A DNA stretch of 64,000 nucleotides from positions 930,001-994,000 of the forward strand of contig NZ_CP133038.1 of NCBI RefSeq assembly GCF_033060595.1, in the 5' to 3' direction. The position numbers and the translations under genes were made by a program. This stretch comes from Pyramidobacter sp. YE332. Its GTDB lineage: Bacteria > Synergistota > Synergistia > Synergistales > Dethiosulfovibrionaceae. A model generated the notes under the pieces. The model made no database searches, was not told the origin of the DNA, and saw only the letters and a list, made by a program, of their open reading frames with translations. Below are positions 16,294-25,109 of this stretch, piece after piece; position 1 is the first letter of the stretch; each line of letters opens with the position of its first letter.

Positions 16294-17103
16294 ATGGATT
16301 CCATGGGCGAGACATACGAACAGCTGCGCATCATTCTGGACGCGGACGGAGACTTCGTCGCCGGCGGCGGGGAATTGTCGGCCGCCAGGCAGTTTATTGC
16401 CTTATGCGCGCGCGGCTCGGCGGCGGAGATAGAAACGGCGCTGCGCCGGGGCGCTCCGGCCGAGGCCCGCGACGAACGCGGCGTGACGCCGCTGACGGCG
16501 GCGCTGAACTCCAATGCCAGCCTGGCGGCGCTGAAAGTCCTGCTCGAGCGCGGCGCGCCCTTGGAAACGAGAAACGGCGAGCACGCTACGCCCCTGATGA
16601 TCGCCGCGCAGAAACGCAGCGCCGTCGTCGTCGATCTGCTCGTCGAAGCGGGAGCGAAAGTCGGCGCCCGCGACCGGCAGGGCCGCACGGCGCTGATGTA
16701 CGCCGCGGCCTACAACCGCGACGCTGCCGTCGTCGACATCCTGTTGCGCTCCGGCGCGCAGATCGACCGCGGCGACCGCGGCGGCATGAGCGCGCTGATG
16801 TACGCGCTCAAGCAGGTCGTGCCGTCGCCCGCCGTGGTGCGCCTCCTGCTGCTGGCGGGCGCGGACGCCAACCTCCGCGACAAAGACGGCTGGACGCCGC
16901 TGAAGCTGGCCGTCGCCTACAACAAAACGACCGAAGCCGTCGCACTGCTCCTCGGCGCCGGCGCGCGCCCCGGCCGCGACGAAACGGAACGGGAAACGCT
17001 GACGAGGCTGCTCCATCAGAATCCGCTGATGAGCAGCGCCGACAAGACCCGGCTGAGCAGCCGCCTGTCCCGTTTCTACTGTTCCGAAGAAAAGGAGCCG
17101 TAA
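16294..17103 (+). CDS. Ankyrin-repeat protein
   Basis: 269 residues with about five ankyrin repeats between 35 and 235. Repeated patterns are visible: RGVTPLTAALNSNASLAALK, HATPLMIAAQKRSAVVVDLL, QGRTALMYAAAYNRDAAVVD, GGMSALMYALKQVVPSPAVV and DGWTPLKLAVAYNKTTEAVA. No signal peptide or catalytic domain. Ankyrin stacks bind other proteins; the partner is unknown. ATG 16294 follows GGAGGG. It is divergent from the frd operon. Confidence 0.85.
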   Translation: MDSMGETYEQLRIILDADGDFVAGGGELSAARQFIALCARGSAAEIETALRRGAPAEARDERGVTPLTAALNSNASLAALKVLLERGAPLETRNGEHATPLMIAAQKRSAVVVDLLVEAGAKVGARDRQGRTALMYAAAYNRDAAVVDILLRSGAQIDRGDRGGMSALMYALKQVVPSPAVVRLLLLAGADANLRDKDGWTPLKLAVAYNKTTEAVALLLGAGARPGRDETERETLTRLLHQNPLMSSADKTRLSSRLSRFYCSEEKEP

Positions 17104-17203
17104 CGCCGGTTCCCGACAGAAAGTGATAAGCGCTTCTCCGGTTCCGGATTGGGCCGACGATGAGATCATGCCCTTTGGCGGCGATCGAAAGGAGAACCGA
17201 GTC

Positions 17204-18843
17204 ATGGGGAAAGAGATACTGAACATCCATTGCCCTCAGTGCGGGGCGCCGGCAAACTTCGACATTGTCCATCAGGTCTATGAATGCGGCTACTGCGGCG
17301 GAACGGTGAAGGTCGAGGCGGCGCTGGAGGAAAAAAAGGATTACCGGAACGCGCAGCAGAAAAAAATGAAGAAGTCGGCCGAGGCGTTTGCTTTGGAGTC
17401 TGCGTCCTGCAGCGGGTGCGGCGCGACGATTGTGTTCGAGGAAAACGAGGCTCTGTCGAAATGCGCGTTTTGCGGCAGGAGCCTGGTGCGGAAAGAGTAT
17501 CTGTACGAGGCGGGACTGCCGGAGAGCGTCATCCCGTTCAGGCTCACGAAAGCGGAAGCGCAGCAAAGGCTGGAAGAATGGTGCGACCGGAACAGGCGCA
17601 AAAAGGAGGCCAAGCATCTGCGCCCCCTGATCCCCGAGCTGAAGGGATTCTATCTTCCCTACGAGATGGTGCGCGGCCCGGTGCATTGCCGCGTGAGCTG
17701 CAAGAGGACGGCCGAGGTCTACGGCTTCGAGGGTTTTGTGAACGATGAGTTCGTAAACGGTTCGAAACAGCTCGACAATTTACTGCTGGACGCCATGGAA
17801 CCGTTCGATCTGGACGGTCTTGAAGCCTTCGATTTCGCCTATGTGGCGGGACAGCATGTAAAGATAACGGATATATCCGAGGCCGAAGCCGAAAGGCGGA
17901 TGACGGAAGAGGTCTCGGAAAACTACCGGCCGCAGCTGGAAAAGATGTGGGGCACCAAGGCGATCAAGATCAATACGGAGGCAAAGTCCGCCGTCAGGCT
18001 GCCAGTGCTTTTGCCGGTCTATTATATTTCCGGCGGGGATATCCATGCGGCCGTGAACGGACAGACGGGCAAAGTCAGCGTCCGAGCGGAGAAGAAAACG
18101 TATTACGTCACTCTGCCGTGGTGGCTGAAAGCCATGGTGACGCTGCTTTTGGCTGTCGGCGCCACGTTTTCCGCGCTGAGGCTTTCCGGCATGGATCTCT
18201 GGGAAAGCCTGGGCATCGCGGGCATGCTCGGGATCTTTTATCTGATCGTCTATCTGTGCATGCTCGGCGATTTCGCGAATAACAGCGGGGAGATCGGGTC
18301 TTACCGAAAGATATTCACCTCGGGAGAGCGGACCTTTCGCAGGGACGGGGGAAGCTTGTCCTTCGCGAGGAGATCCTGGAGCGCAAGGTGGCCCGGCCGG
18401 TGTTCTTGAGGAAACTGGACGGCAAGGTCCAGCCCGTCGTCTATCTTTTCAGGTCGCCGAAACGGATGATGGGGATCGCGCTGCTGAGTTTCGCGGTCAT
18501 TTTTTTGCCGGCGATCGTCGCCCTCTTTCTCAACGGATTCGACTTTGCAAGGTTGTCTCTCGGCGGCTCGGCCGTGTGGTTCTGCATTATGGTTCCCGTC
18601 GTGCCGATTTACTTTGTGGTTTTCGGCATGGCAAGGCTTTATGATGCCCCGTGGATCTATACCCTTGCAGAGGACGGCGGAAAGAAGCGTTACAGAAAAA
18701 AGATCGAAATCACGTGGAAAAAAGTGGTGGACGGTCTCGCGGTCGTCCTCGTTTTGCTGATAAAGCCGCCGCTCTGCCTGGCAGTCTGGTTTGGGATCGC
18801 GTCCTTTTGCACCATGTGCTATTTGACGGCTTTCGGTTTTTGA
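17204..18843 (+). pseudogene. Zinc-ribbon membrane protein, broken by a one-base frameshift
   Basis: ATG 17204 follows AAAGGAG. The N-terminus has two zinc ribbons (CPQCG/CGYCG and CSGCG/CAFCG), then a soluble domain and two membrane helices. Near 18351 the frame is lost: after RKIFTSGERTFRRDGG the reading frame ends within 25 codons at 18409, while the next frame continues naturally (KLVLREEILERKVARPVF) through three more helices to 18843. One extra G in the G5 run 18347-18351 would fuse both parts into about 546 residues. It may be a real mutation or a sequence error. The function is unknown; zinc-ribbon membrane proteins of this sort occur next to TPM-domain proteins. Confidence 0.7.
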
Positions 18844-19061
18844 GCGGCGAAACGGGGAGACGCTCAAACGACGAACGTCCGCCACGCCCTCCGCGCGGAC
18901 GGCTGCCTGCTCGCTCCCGGCTCCGTTTCGACGCGGCGGCTCCCGATCGGAAGAAAGCTGCAAAAATCTGTTTTTCGTCGTGACCTCGCTTGCTTTTTGA
19001 TAAAAGTCTGTTAAGCTGAGAGCGGCTTCATGAAATATGCTTGCTAAAGGAGGAGACGAAA

Positions 19062-19430
19062 GTGGCAAAGTTTGTGATGAAAAGCGTCGCGTCGGGCCTG
19101 AAGTTCGATCTGAAGGCGGGCAACGGCGAGGTGATCGCCACGTCCGAGGTGTACACCACCGAGGCGGCCTGCCGCAACGGCATCGAAAGCGTGGTGAAGA
19201 ACGCGGCCGAAGCCGTCGTGGAAGATCAGACCGAGAAGGATTGTGCCGTCCGGAAGAACCCGAAGTTCGAGCTTTACGCCGACAAGGCCGGCGAGTTCCG
19301 CTTCCGCCTCAAGGCCCGCAACGGCCAGATCGTCGCCGTCTCCGAAGGCTACAAAGCCAAAGCCGGCTGCCTGAACGGCATCGAAAGCGTGCGCAAGAAC
19401 GCCCCGAACGCCTCCGTCGAAAAGGCGTAA
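19062..19430 (+). CDS. YegP family protein (two DUF1508 repeats)
   Basis: 122 residues made of two similar halves, each with the F-x-L-K-A-x-N-G-x-V/I-x-A-x-S-E-x-Y pattern followed by C-x-N-G-I-E-S-V-x-K-N-A (about 10-55 and 65-112). This is the tandem DUF1508/YegP fold. A small cytoplasmic protein of unknown function. GTG 19062 is chosen because AAAGGAGG lies just upstream. Confidence 0.88.
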   Translation: MAKFVMKSVASGLKFDLKAGNGEVIATSEVYTTEAACRNGIESVVKNAAEAVVEDQTEKDCAVRKNPKFELYADKAGEFRFRLKARNGQIVAVSEGYKAKAGCLNGIESVRKNAPNASVEKA

Positions 19431-19483
19431 TTCGTTTTTTCGCATCTGCGAAAAATCCTGTCGTTATCTTTTTTCGATTCAAG

Positions 19484-19499
19484 TGTTCCACGTGGAACA
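19484..19499. promoter_or_regulatory. parS: parS-like centromere site
   Basis: TGTTCCACGTGGAACA is a perfect 16-bp palindrome that matches the bacterial ParB-binding parS consensus (TGTTNCACGTGNAACA). It is intergenic, between the YegP gene and the SRP RNA. Chromosomal parS sites usually lie within the origin-proximal part of the chromosome, which suggests this window does too. Confidence 0.8.
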
Positions 19500-19513
19500 T
19501 CCCCGCCGCGCCC

Positions 19514-19541
19514 TTGCAAAGGGCGCGGATTTTGTTAAAAT
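19514..19541 (+). promoter_or_regulatory. Promoter of SRP RNA gene
   Basis: TTGCAA (19514-19519), 16-bp spacer, TAAAAT (19536-19541), placing the start at about 19549-19551 exactly at the predicted RNA 5' end. Confidence 0.65.
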
Positions 19542-19550
19542 ATGTCTGAA

Positions 19551-19676
19551 GCCTCTCGCAGGAGGCCCAGCCCCGTGCGGCGAAAAACCACGAATCCCGT
19601 CAGGTCCGGAAGGAAGCAGCGGTAAGAGGATCTTTTCGGGTGCCACGGCTCTCTGGGTCTCCTGGGGGAGGCTTTT
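19551..19676 (+). ncRNA. ffs: Signal recognition particle RNA (4.5S type)
   Basis: Contains the universal SRP domain IV sequence GGTCCGGAAGGAAGCAGC (19603-19620). The ends pair: GCCTCTCGCAGGAGGCCCAG at 19551 with CTGGGTCTCCTGGGGGAGGC ending at 19672, forming the long rod, followed by five T as terminator. Length is about 122 nt. It is the RNA of the SRP that targets membrane proteins with Ffh. Confidence 0.95.
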
Positions 19677-19862
19677 TCGTCGTGCGGCGCACGGAAAAAA
19701 ACGACGGCTGCCACGGAGACATGGAGAAACGGCGAAAAATAAAATTGCACGGCGGCTTCGCCGCGAAAAACGGCGTCGCGTTTTTCTCTTGCGTTTCTCC
19801 GTGACTCCGCGGCGGGTTTCGTTTTCTTCCCGCTTTTGTAATTAAGCCGCGGGAACGGGGCG

Positions 19863-19925
19863 GTGACAGATGGCCGGGTGATGGCTATAATATCCTCGTT
19901 CGAATAAAAATGACCGAGGGTCGTT
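19863..19925 (+). promoter_or_regulatory. Promoter and candidate TetR operator of the efflux operon
   Basis: GTGACA (19863-19868), 17-bp spacer, TATAAT (19886-19891). Downstream of the -10 is the inverted repeat AATGACC-GAG-GGTCGTT (19909-19925, six of seven pairs), well placed for autorepression by the TetR protein encoded next. Confidence 0.6.
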
Positions 19926-19970
19926 ATTTTGACTTGCCGTCTTCCGACGGCGCGAAAGGAGGCGGGAAGC

Positions 19971-20591
19971 GTGCCGAAACTTTCGGCTGAGAACAAAGAG
20001 CTGATCACTGCGGCGGTGCGGGACAAGGCCTTTGCGTGCGCCTGCGCGATGCTGCGCGATGCGGAGTGGCGCCGCTTCACGATGAAGGATCTGGCCGCGC
20101 GCATGGGCGTGGCCAAGGGCACCGTCTACAATTATTTTCGCGACAAGGACGCCGTGATCCTCTTCATCCGCGACTGTCTTGCCCGGCAGATCACCGACCG
20201 CATCCGGCGCGACATGGAGCGGGAGCGCGACACCTGCCGGCTGCTGCGCCGCATCGTGCTGAAATCGATCGAGGGCATGAAGGAGTTCCGCTTTCTTCAC
20301 TTCGCCATCGGCGACGTGGTGATGAGGCAGGCCGGTCCGGAAGGGGCGGCCCGGGACGACGCGGCCATGGACTGTGTGCACGAGGTTCTTGCCGCCGTCA
20401 TGGAACGGGGCATGAAGGACGGTTCGGTACGTCCCGGCGATCCCGTCCTGATGGCGGCCGCGCTCCATTCGTCGCTGATGGGCGTGGAAATCGGCAGCCG
20501 CTTTCACGGCGCGCTGAACACGGATTCGCAGCAGATCCGCGAGCTGGTCGCGGACTGGCTTCTGCGCGGCATTTGTACGGAGGAAAAATGA
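19971..20591 (+). CDS. TetR-family regulator of RND efflux operon
   Basis: 206 residues. The N-terminal HTH is clear: FTMKDLAARMGVAKGTVYNYFRDKDAVI (about 32-60). The C-terminal ligand domain is not specific. GTG 19971 is chosen because AAAGGAGG precedes it. Its stop overlaps the RND pump start (ATGA), so it is the first gene of the operon it probably represses. Confidence 0.9.
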   Translation: MPKLSAENKELITAAVRDKAFACACAMLRDAEWRRFTMKDLAARMGVAKGTVYNYFRDKDAVILFIRDCLARQITDRIRRDMERERDTCRLLRRIVLKSIEGMKEFRFLHFAIGDVVMRQAGPEGAARDDAAMDCVHEVLAAVMERGMKDGSVRPGDPVLMAAALHSSLMGVEIGSRFHGALNTDSQQIRELVADWLLRGICTEEK

Positions 20592-23500
20592 GGATTACGG
20601 AAACATCATTGAGAAGGCCGGTGACGGTCACCGTTCTGACGCTGGCGCTGGTGTATTTCGGGCTGTTTTCCTACGCCCGCATGGGCGTGCAGCAGACCCC
20701 CGACGTCGATCTGCCCGTCGTCATGGTGACGACGACGATGACCGGCGCTACCGCCGCCGTTATGGACAACGACGTCACCGACGTGCTGGAAGAGCAGATC
20801 AACACCATCTCCGGCATCGAGAGCCTGAGCTCGTCCAGTTACATGGGCGCCGCCGTCACGGTCGTGGAGTTCGACCTGGCCCGCGACATCGACGCCGCCG
20901 CGGCCGACGTGCGCGACAAAGTCAACGCCGCCCAGGCCGATCTGCCCGACGAGGCCAATCAGCCCATCATCGCCAAGTACGACATCGGCGATTCGCCGCT
21001 GGTGATGTTTTCCATCACCGGCGACGCGCCCTACAGGGACAAAGTCTATTTCGCCGACAAGGTGGCCAAGGTGCAGTTCCAGTCGGTCAACGGCGTCGGC
21101 AACGTCAGCATGCCCGGCCTGCGCGACCGCGAGATCCGCGTCTGGATCGACCCGGTGCGCCTGCGCTCGCGCGGTCTGGTCGTCAGCGACCTGTCCAGCG
21201 CCATCGCCAGCAAGCACGTCGAACTTCCCGCCGGCAGCCTCAGCATCGACCGCTTCAAGATGGACCTGCGCATCGAGGGCGAATACTCCTCGGTGGAAGA
21301 GCTCAAGAGCCTGCCCGTCACGACGCGCAACGGCGTGGTGATCCGCCTCGGCGACGTGGCCGACGTGGAGGACGGCTTCGAAGAGGAGGACAGCGAAGCT
21401 TTCGTCAACGAGCAGTCCACCATCGTCATGGGCGTCATGAAACAGCGCGGCGCCAACGAGGTGGAAGTGTGCGACGCCATCGTCGCCAAGTTCGGCGAGA
21501 TGCAGGGCATGGTGCCCGAGGGCATCACGATGCAGCAGATCTACAACAAGTCCGACTTCATCCGCCGTTCCATGAACGGCGTCGGCGGCGACATCATCCA
21601 GGCTGTGATCCTTTGCTCGCTGCTGATGCTGTTTTTCCTGCAGACGTTCCGCGCCACGTTCGTGACGGTCATCTCCATGCCCGTCTGCCTGATCGGCAGC
21701 TTCTGCGTGCTGTCGTATCTGGGCATCACCGTCAACAACATGTCGATGATGGCCATCTCGCTGGCCGTCGGCATGGTCGTCGACGCCACCACCGTCGTGC
21801 TGGAGAACATCTACACGCACATGCACAAGGGGCTGCTGCCCTTCGACGCGGCCCTCAAGGGCACGAACGAGGTCGGCTTTTCCGTGCTCGGCGGCGCCCT
21901 CACCACCATCGGCGTGTTCGCCCCCATCGCCACGATGGGCGGCATCATCGGCCGCTTTTTCTACGCCTTCGGCATCACCGTCGTCGTCACCATCTCGCTG
22001 TCGCTGATCCTCTCGCTGACGCTGACGCCCTTTGCCTGCTCGCGCATTTTGCGCATCACGCCGCCCGGCCGCGCCGCGCAGTTCTGCGACGCGCTGCTGC
22101 GCTCTCTGGAACGCGGCTACCGGCGCGTGCTCACCGCGGCCGTGCATCACAAGGCCGTGACGCTGGCGACCGCGCTGGGCATCTTCGCCTTCGGCGTCTT
22201 CGTGGCCGGCAAAGTCGGCTCCACCTTTTCGACCAACGACGACCAGGGCATCTTCATCATCAACTGCGAGCTGCCCTCCGGCACCGAGATCGAGGAGACC
22301 GGCCGCGTCATGCAGAGCATCGCCGACGTGGCGCGCCGCCATCCCGGCGTCATGCGCACGATCATCTCCGCCGGCTCCGGCAGCGGCGGCGAGTCGAACA
22401 AGGGCAGCATCTACGTGCAGCTGATCGCGCGCAAGTTGCGCGAGGCCCAGGACGTCGTCATGAACGATGTGCGCAACTCCGTGGCCGGCTTCCGCGACGT
22501 GACCATGAACTTCACCACCTTCGGCGGCAAGGACGTGGAAATGGTCATGTCCGGCGCCCCCACGGAAACTTTGGCGGCGCTCGCCCAGAAACTTATGGCC
22601 GAGATGAAGACCATGAGCAAACTGCGCGACGTCGAGACCGACGTGCGCCTCGACAAGCCCCAGCTCAACATCTCCATCGACCGCAACATGACCGACGCCA
22701 TGAACGTCGACGTGCGTTCGCTGTCCACGGAGATCCAGGCCTACTTCGGCGGCGTCAAGGCCGGCGTGTTCAAAGAAGGCGGCTACCGCTACGACATCCG
22801 CCTCATGGCCCGCCGCGGCCAGCGCTCCAGCCTCGAAGACCTGCAGATCGTCTCGTTCAAGAACGGCGCCGGCGAGATCGTGCAGGCCCCCGGCCTGATC
22901 ACCGTCAACCGGGTCATGGCCCCCAGCGTCATCAAGCGCTACGGCCGCCAGACCGCGTTGACCATCTCCGCCAACGTCACCAGCGATTACTCCATGGGCG
23001 AAGCCATGGTCTACATTCAGGAGCTCGGCAAAAAGTACATTCCCGAGGGGTCCGGCATCACCCTCCAGCCCTCCGGGCGCACCAAGAACATGCAGAAAGA
23101 GTTCGCCCGCCTGTTCACGGCGCTGCTCATCGCCATCTCGCTGATGTATGTGATCATGGCCGTGCAGTTCGAATCGTTCCTGCATCCCTTCACGGTCATG
23201 TTCTCGCTGCCGCTGATGACCCCCGGCACCTTCTGCCTGATGTACGCGATGAACGTCAAGCTCGACGTGATGGCCTACATGGGCATCATCCTGCTCGTCG
23301 GCATCGTCGTCAACAACGGCATCATCCTCGTCGACTTCATCAACCAGAACCGCCTGAGCGGCATGGACAAAGTCAGCGCCGTCATCGACGCCGGCCCGCG
23401 CCGCCTGCGCGCCATCCTGATCACCTCGCTGTCCACGCTGATCGGCGCCATTCCCGCGGCGCTGAAGCTGAGCGAGGGCTCCGAATCGCGCCAGCCCATG

Positions 23501-23632
23501 TCGGTGGCGATCTTCGGCGGGCTGTTCACCTCCACGCTGCTGACGCTGCTGGTCGTGCCCGTCGTCTATCTGGTGCTGGACAACGTCAAAGAGCGCCTGG
23601 GACGCAAACTTTTCCAGAAGGCGCTGCCTTAG
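20588..23632 (+). CDS. RND efflux pump inner-membrane transporter (HAE1/AcrB-like)
   Basis: 1014 residues, normal for RND pumps: twelve membrane helices and two large periplasmic loops. It begins MRITETSLRRPVTVTVLTLA. In helix 4 the proton-relay segment reads GMVVDATTVVLEN (Asp399; the second Asp of AcrB is Ala), and in helix 10 GIVVNNGIILVDF has Asn where AcrB has Lys, a pattern shared with SwrC/YerP-like RND proteins. With the TolC and adaptor genes that follow it should form a tripartite pump. Substrates are unknown. Confidence 0.92.
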   Translation: MRITETSLRRPVTVTVLTLALVYFGLFSYARMGVQQTPDVDLPVVMVTTTMTGATAAVMDNDVTDVLEEQINTISGIESLSSSSYMGAAVTVVEFDLARDIDAAAADVRDKVNAAQADLPDEANQPIIAKYDIGDSPLVMFSITGDAPYRDKVYFADKVAKVQFQSVNGVGNVSMPGLRDREIRVWIDPVRLRSRGLVVSDLSSAIASKHVELPAGSLSIDRFKMDLRIEGEYSSVEELKSLPVTTRNGVVIRLGDVADVEDGFEEEDSEAFVNEQSTIVMGVMKQRGANEVEVCDAIVAKFGEMQGMVPEGITMQQIYNKSDFIRRSMNGVGGDIIQAVILCSLLMLFFLQTFRATFVTVISMPVCLIGSFCVLSYLGITVNNMSMMAISLAVGMVVDATTVVLENIYTHMHKGLLPFDAALKGTNEVGFSVLGGALTTIGVFAPIATMGGIIGRFFYAFGITVVVTISLSLILSLTLTPFACSRILRITPPGRAAQFCDALLRSLERGYRRVLTAAVHHKAVTLATALGIFAFGVFVAGKVGSTFSTNDDQGIFIINCELPSGTEIEETGRVMQSIADVARRHPGVMRTIISAGSGSGGESNKGSIYVQLIARKLREAQDVVMNDVRNSVAGFRDVTMNFTTFGGKDVEMVMSGAPTETLAALAQKLMAEMKTMSKLRDVETDVRLDKPQLNISIDRNMTDAMNVDVRSLSTEIQAYFGGVKAGVFKEGGYRYDIRLMARRGQRSSLEDLQIVSFKNGAGEIVQAPGLITVNRVMAPSVIKRYGRQTALTISANVTSDYSMGEAMVYIQELGKKYIPEGSGITLQPSGRTKNMQKEFARLFTALLIAISLMYVIMAVQFESFLHPFTVMFSLPLMTPGTFCLMYAMNVKLDVMAYMGIILLVGIVVNNGIILVDFINQNRLSGMDKVSAVIDAGPRRLRAILITSLSTLIGAIPAALKLSEGSESRQPMSVAIFGGLFTSTLLTLLVVPVVYLVLDNVKERLGRKLFQKALP

Positions 23633-23655
23633 GCAAGAGAGGAGAAGCGAACATC

Positions 23656-25104
23656 ATGAAAAGAATTCAGGCGGCCGCGCTGGCGCTCTCGTTTTCGCTG
23701 CTGGGGTGCCCCGCGCCGGGCGCGCCGGCGGCCAGTTCACTTGAGGCGCTGCGGAACGCCGCGCGTCCCGCGGCCGGCGACTCCGAAGCGGTCATCCTCA
23801 CCATGGGGCGAGCGCTGAGCATCGCGCTGGACCGCAACTTTACCGTGCTGACGGCCGAGCAGAACGTGGAGAGCGCCAAAGGACAGAGCAGGGCGGCCGG
23901 CGCCGCGCTCAACCCGCAGCTGAACCTTCAGGGGCAGGGGAACGCCTACGACGGCATTCCGGGCTATCCCGACAACGAACTGCTTTCGCGCGTCACCGTC
24001 AGCCAGAGCCTGTATTCCGGCGGCAAAAATCAGGCGCGGGCCCGCCAGGGCAAACTCGGCGTCAAACAGGCCGAGCAGGACCTGCGCAGCGCCCGCGAGA
24101 GCGTGGCGCTGACCGTCTGGAACGCCTACTGCGAAGTGCTGTACCGCCGCGAAGTGCTGCGCAACACCGAGAACGCGCTCGACTACTACGGCAACGCCGA
24201 AAAAGAGCTGAACGAGCGCGTCGTCTACGGCCTCTCCACCAACCTCGACCTCACCCGCGTGCGCCAGCAGAAGGAAAACGCCCGGGCAAGCAACATCGCC
24301 GCCGGGAACAACCTCGAAGCGGCGCGCATCGAACTGTGCCGCCTGCTGCGCATGCGCCCCGAGACGGACCTCGCCCTCTCCGGTTCGCTCGAGGATAACC
24401 TGCCCAAACTGGAAGACGCCCGCAAGATCCCCGACGACGTCGAGGCGGCCATTCGCGAAGTGCTCGAACGCCGCGGCGATTATCAGTCGCTGCGCTACGC
24501 CGCCGCCTCGCGGAAAAACGAGATCGCCGTGGCGAAAAGCGGCCTGCTGCCCACGCTCAGCCTCAGCAGCGGCTACCGCTTCGGCTACGCGTCGAGCGGC
24601 CTCGGCGGCGTCTCCGACAAAAACCAGTGGACCGCCTCGCTCACCCTCGACGTGCCCGTCTACGACGGCGGCGGCGCCAGCGGCAATGTCCGCGCCGCCA
24701 AAGCCGGACTGAAAGCCGCCGAACACGCCCTGGGCGAAAAAGAGGACAGCATCAAGGCCGAACTTGCCGACGGATGGCTCAGCCTCCAGAACGCGCTGGA
24801 GACCCTCAGCGCCGGCCGCGCCAACGTGCAGCTGGCGAAAGAGAGCCTTGCCTACGCCGAATCGGGCTACCGCGAGGGCGTCAACACGCAGATCGACGTG
24901 CTGCAGGCCCGCAGCGAGCTGACCGACGCGCTCCAGCTGCTGGCGCAGTATCTCCGCGACAGCCGCGAGGCGCAGGCCAACCTGTGGAAAGCGCAGGGCG
25001 TCCTCATCGAGCGCGCCCTGCTTCAGGAAAATCTTCGCGACCGCGCCGCCGCTCCGGCGAAAAGCGCCGGCCTCCGCGCCGATTCCCGAAAGAAGACAAA
25101 GTGA
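23656..25104 (+). CDS. TolC-family outer membrane efflux protein
   Basis: 482 residues, outer membrane factor with two repeated OEP domains rich in alpha-helix. The N-terminus MKRIQAAALALSFSLLGC suggests a lipoprotein signal with LLGC as lipobox, as in OprM. Typical motifs include SQSLYSGGKNQARARQGK and the second-half LDVPVYDGGGASGNVRAAKAG. It forms the exit duct of the pump. ATG 23656 has GAGAGGAGA upstream, 23 bases after the RND stop. Confidence 0.9.
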   Translation: MKRIQAAALALSFSLLGCPAPGAPAASSLEALRNAARPAAGDSEAVILTMGRALSIALDRNFTVLTAEQNVESAKGQSRAAGAALNPQLNLQGQGNAYDGIPGYPDNELLSRVTVSQSLYSGGKNQARARQGKLGVKQAEQDLRSARESVALTVWNAYCEVLYRREVLRNTENALDYYGNAEKELNERVVYGLSTNLDLTRVRQQKENARASNIAAGNNLEAARIELCRLLRMRPETDLALSGSLEDNLPKLEDARKIPDDVEAAIREVLERRGDYQSLRYAAASRKNEIAVAKSGLLPTLSLSSGYRFGYASSGLGGVSDKNQWTASLTLDVPVYDGGGASGNVRAAKAGLKAAEHALGEKEDSIKAELADGWLSLQNALETLSAGRANVQLAKESLAYAESGYREGVNTQIDVLQARSELTDALQLLAQYLRDSREAQANLWKAQGVLIERALLQENLRDRAAAPAKSAGLRADSRKKTK

Positions 25105-25109
25105 GGTCA

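Noticed and set aside
19041-19061. TTG start seven codons upstream for the YegP protein
   Set aside because: The AAAGGAGG lies inside that extension and is ideally placed for GTG 19062.
19483-19845. Open frame beginning MFHVEHPRR over the SRP RNA
   Set aside because: Its start is the parS palindrome and its body is the SRP RNA gene; no ribosome binding site.
20036-20587. N-terminal extension of the RND pump frame upstream of 20588
   Set aside because: It overlaps the TetR gene in another frame; the pump clearly starts at MRITETSLRRPV with an ATGA overlap.
20588-23632. Non-functional RND pump because of Ala and Asn in the proton relay
   Set aside because: The same pattern is usual in SwrC/YerP-like RND proteins; Asp399 is kept.
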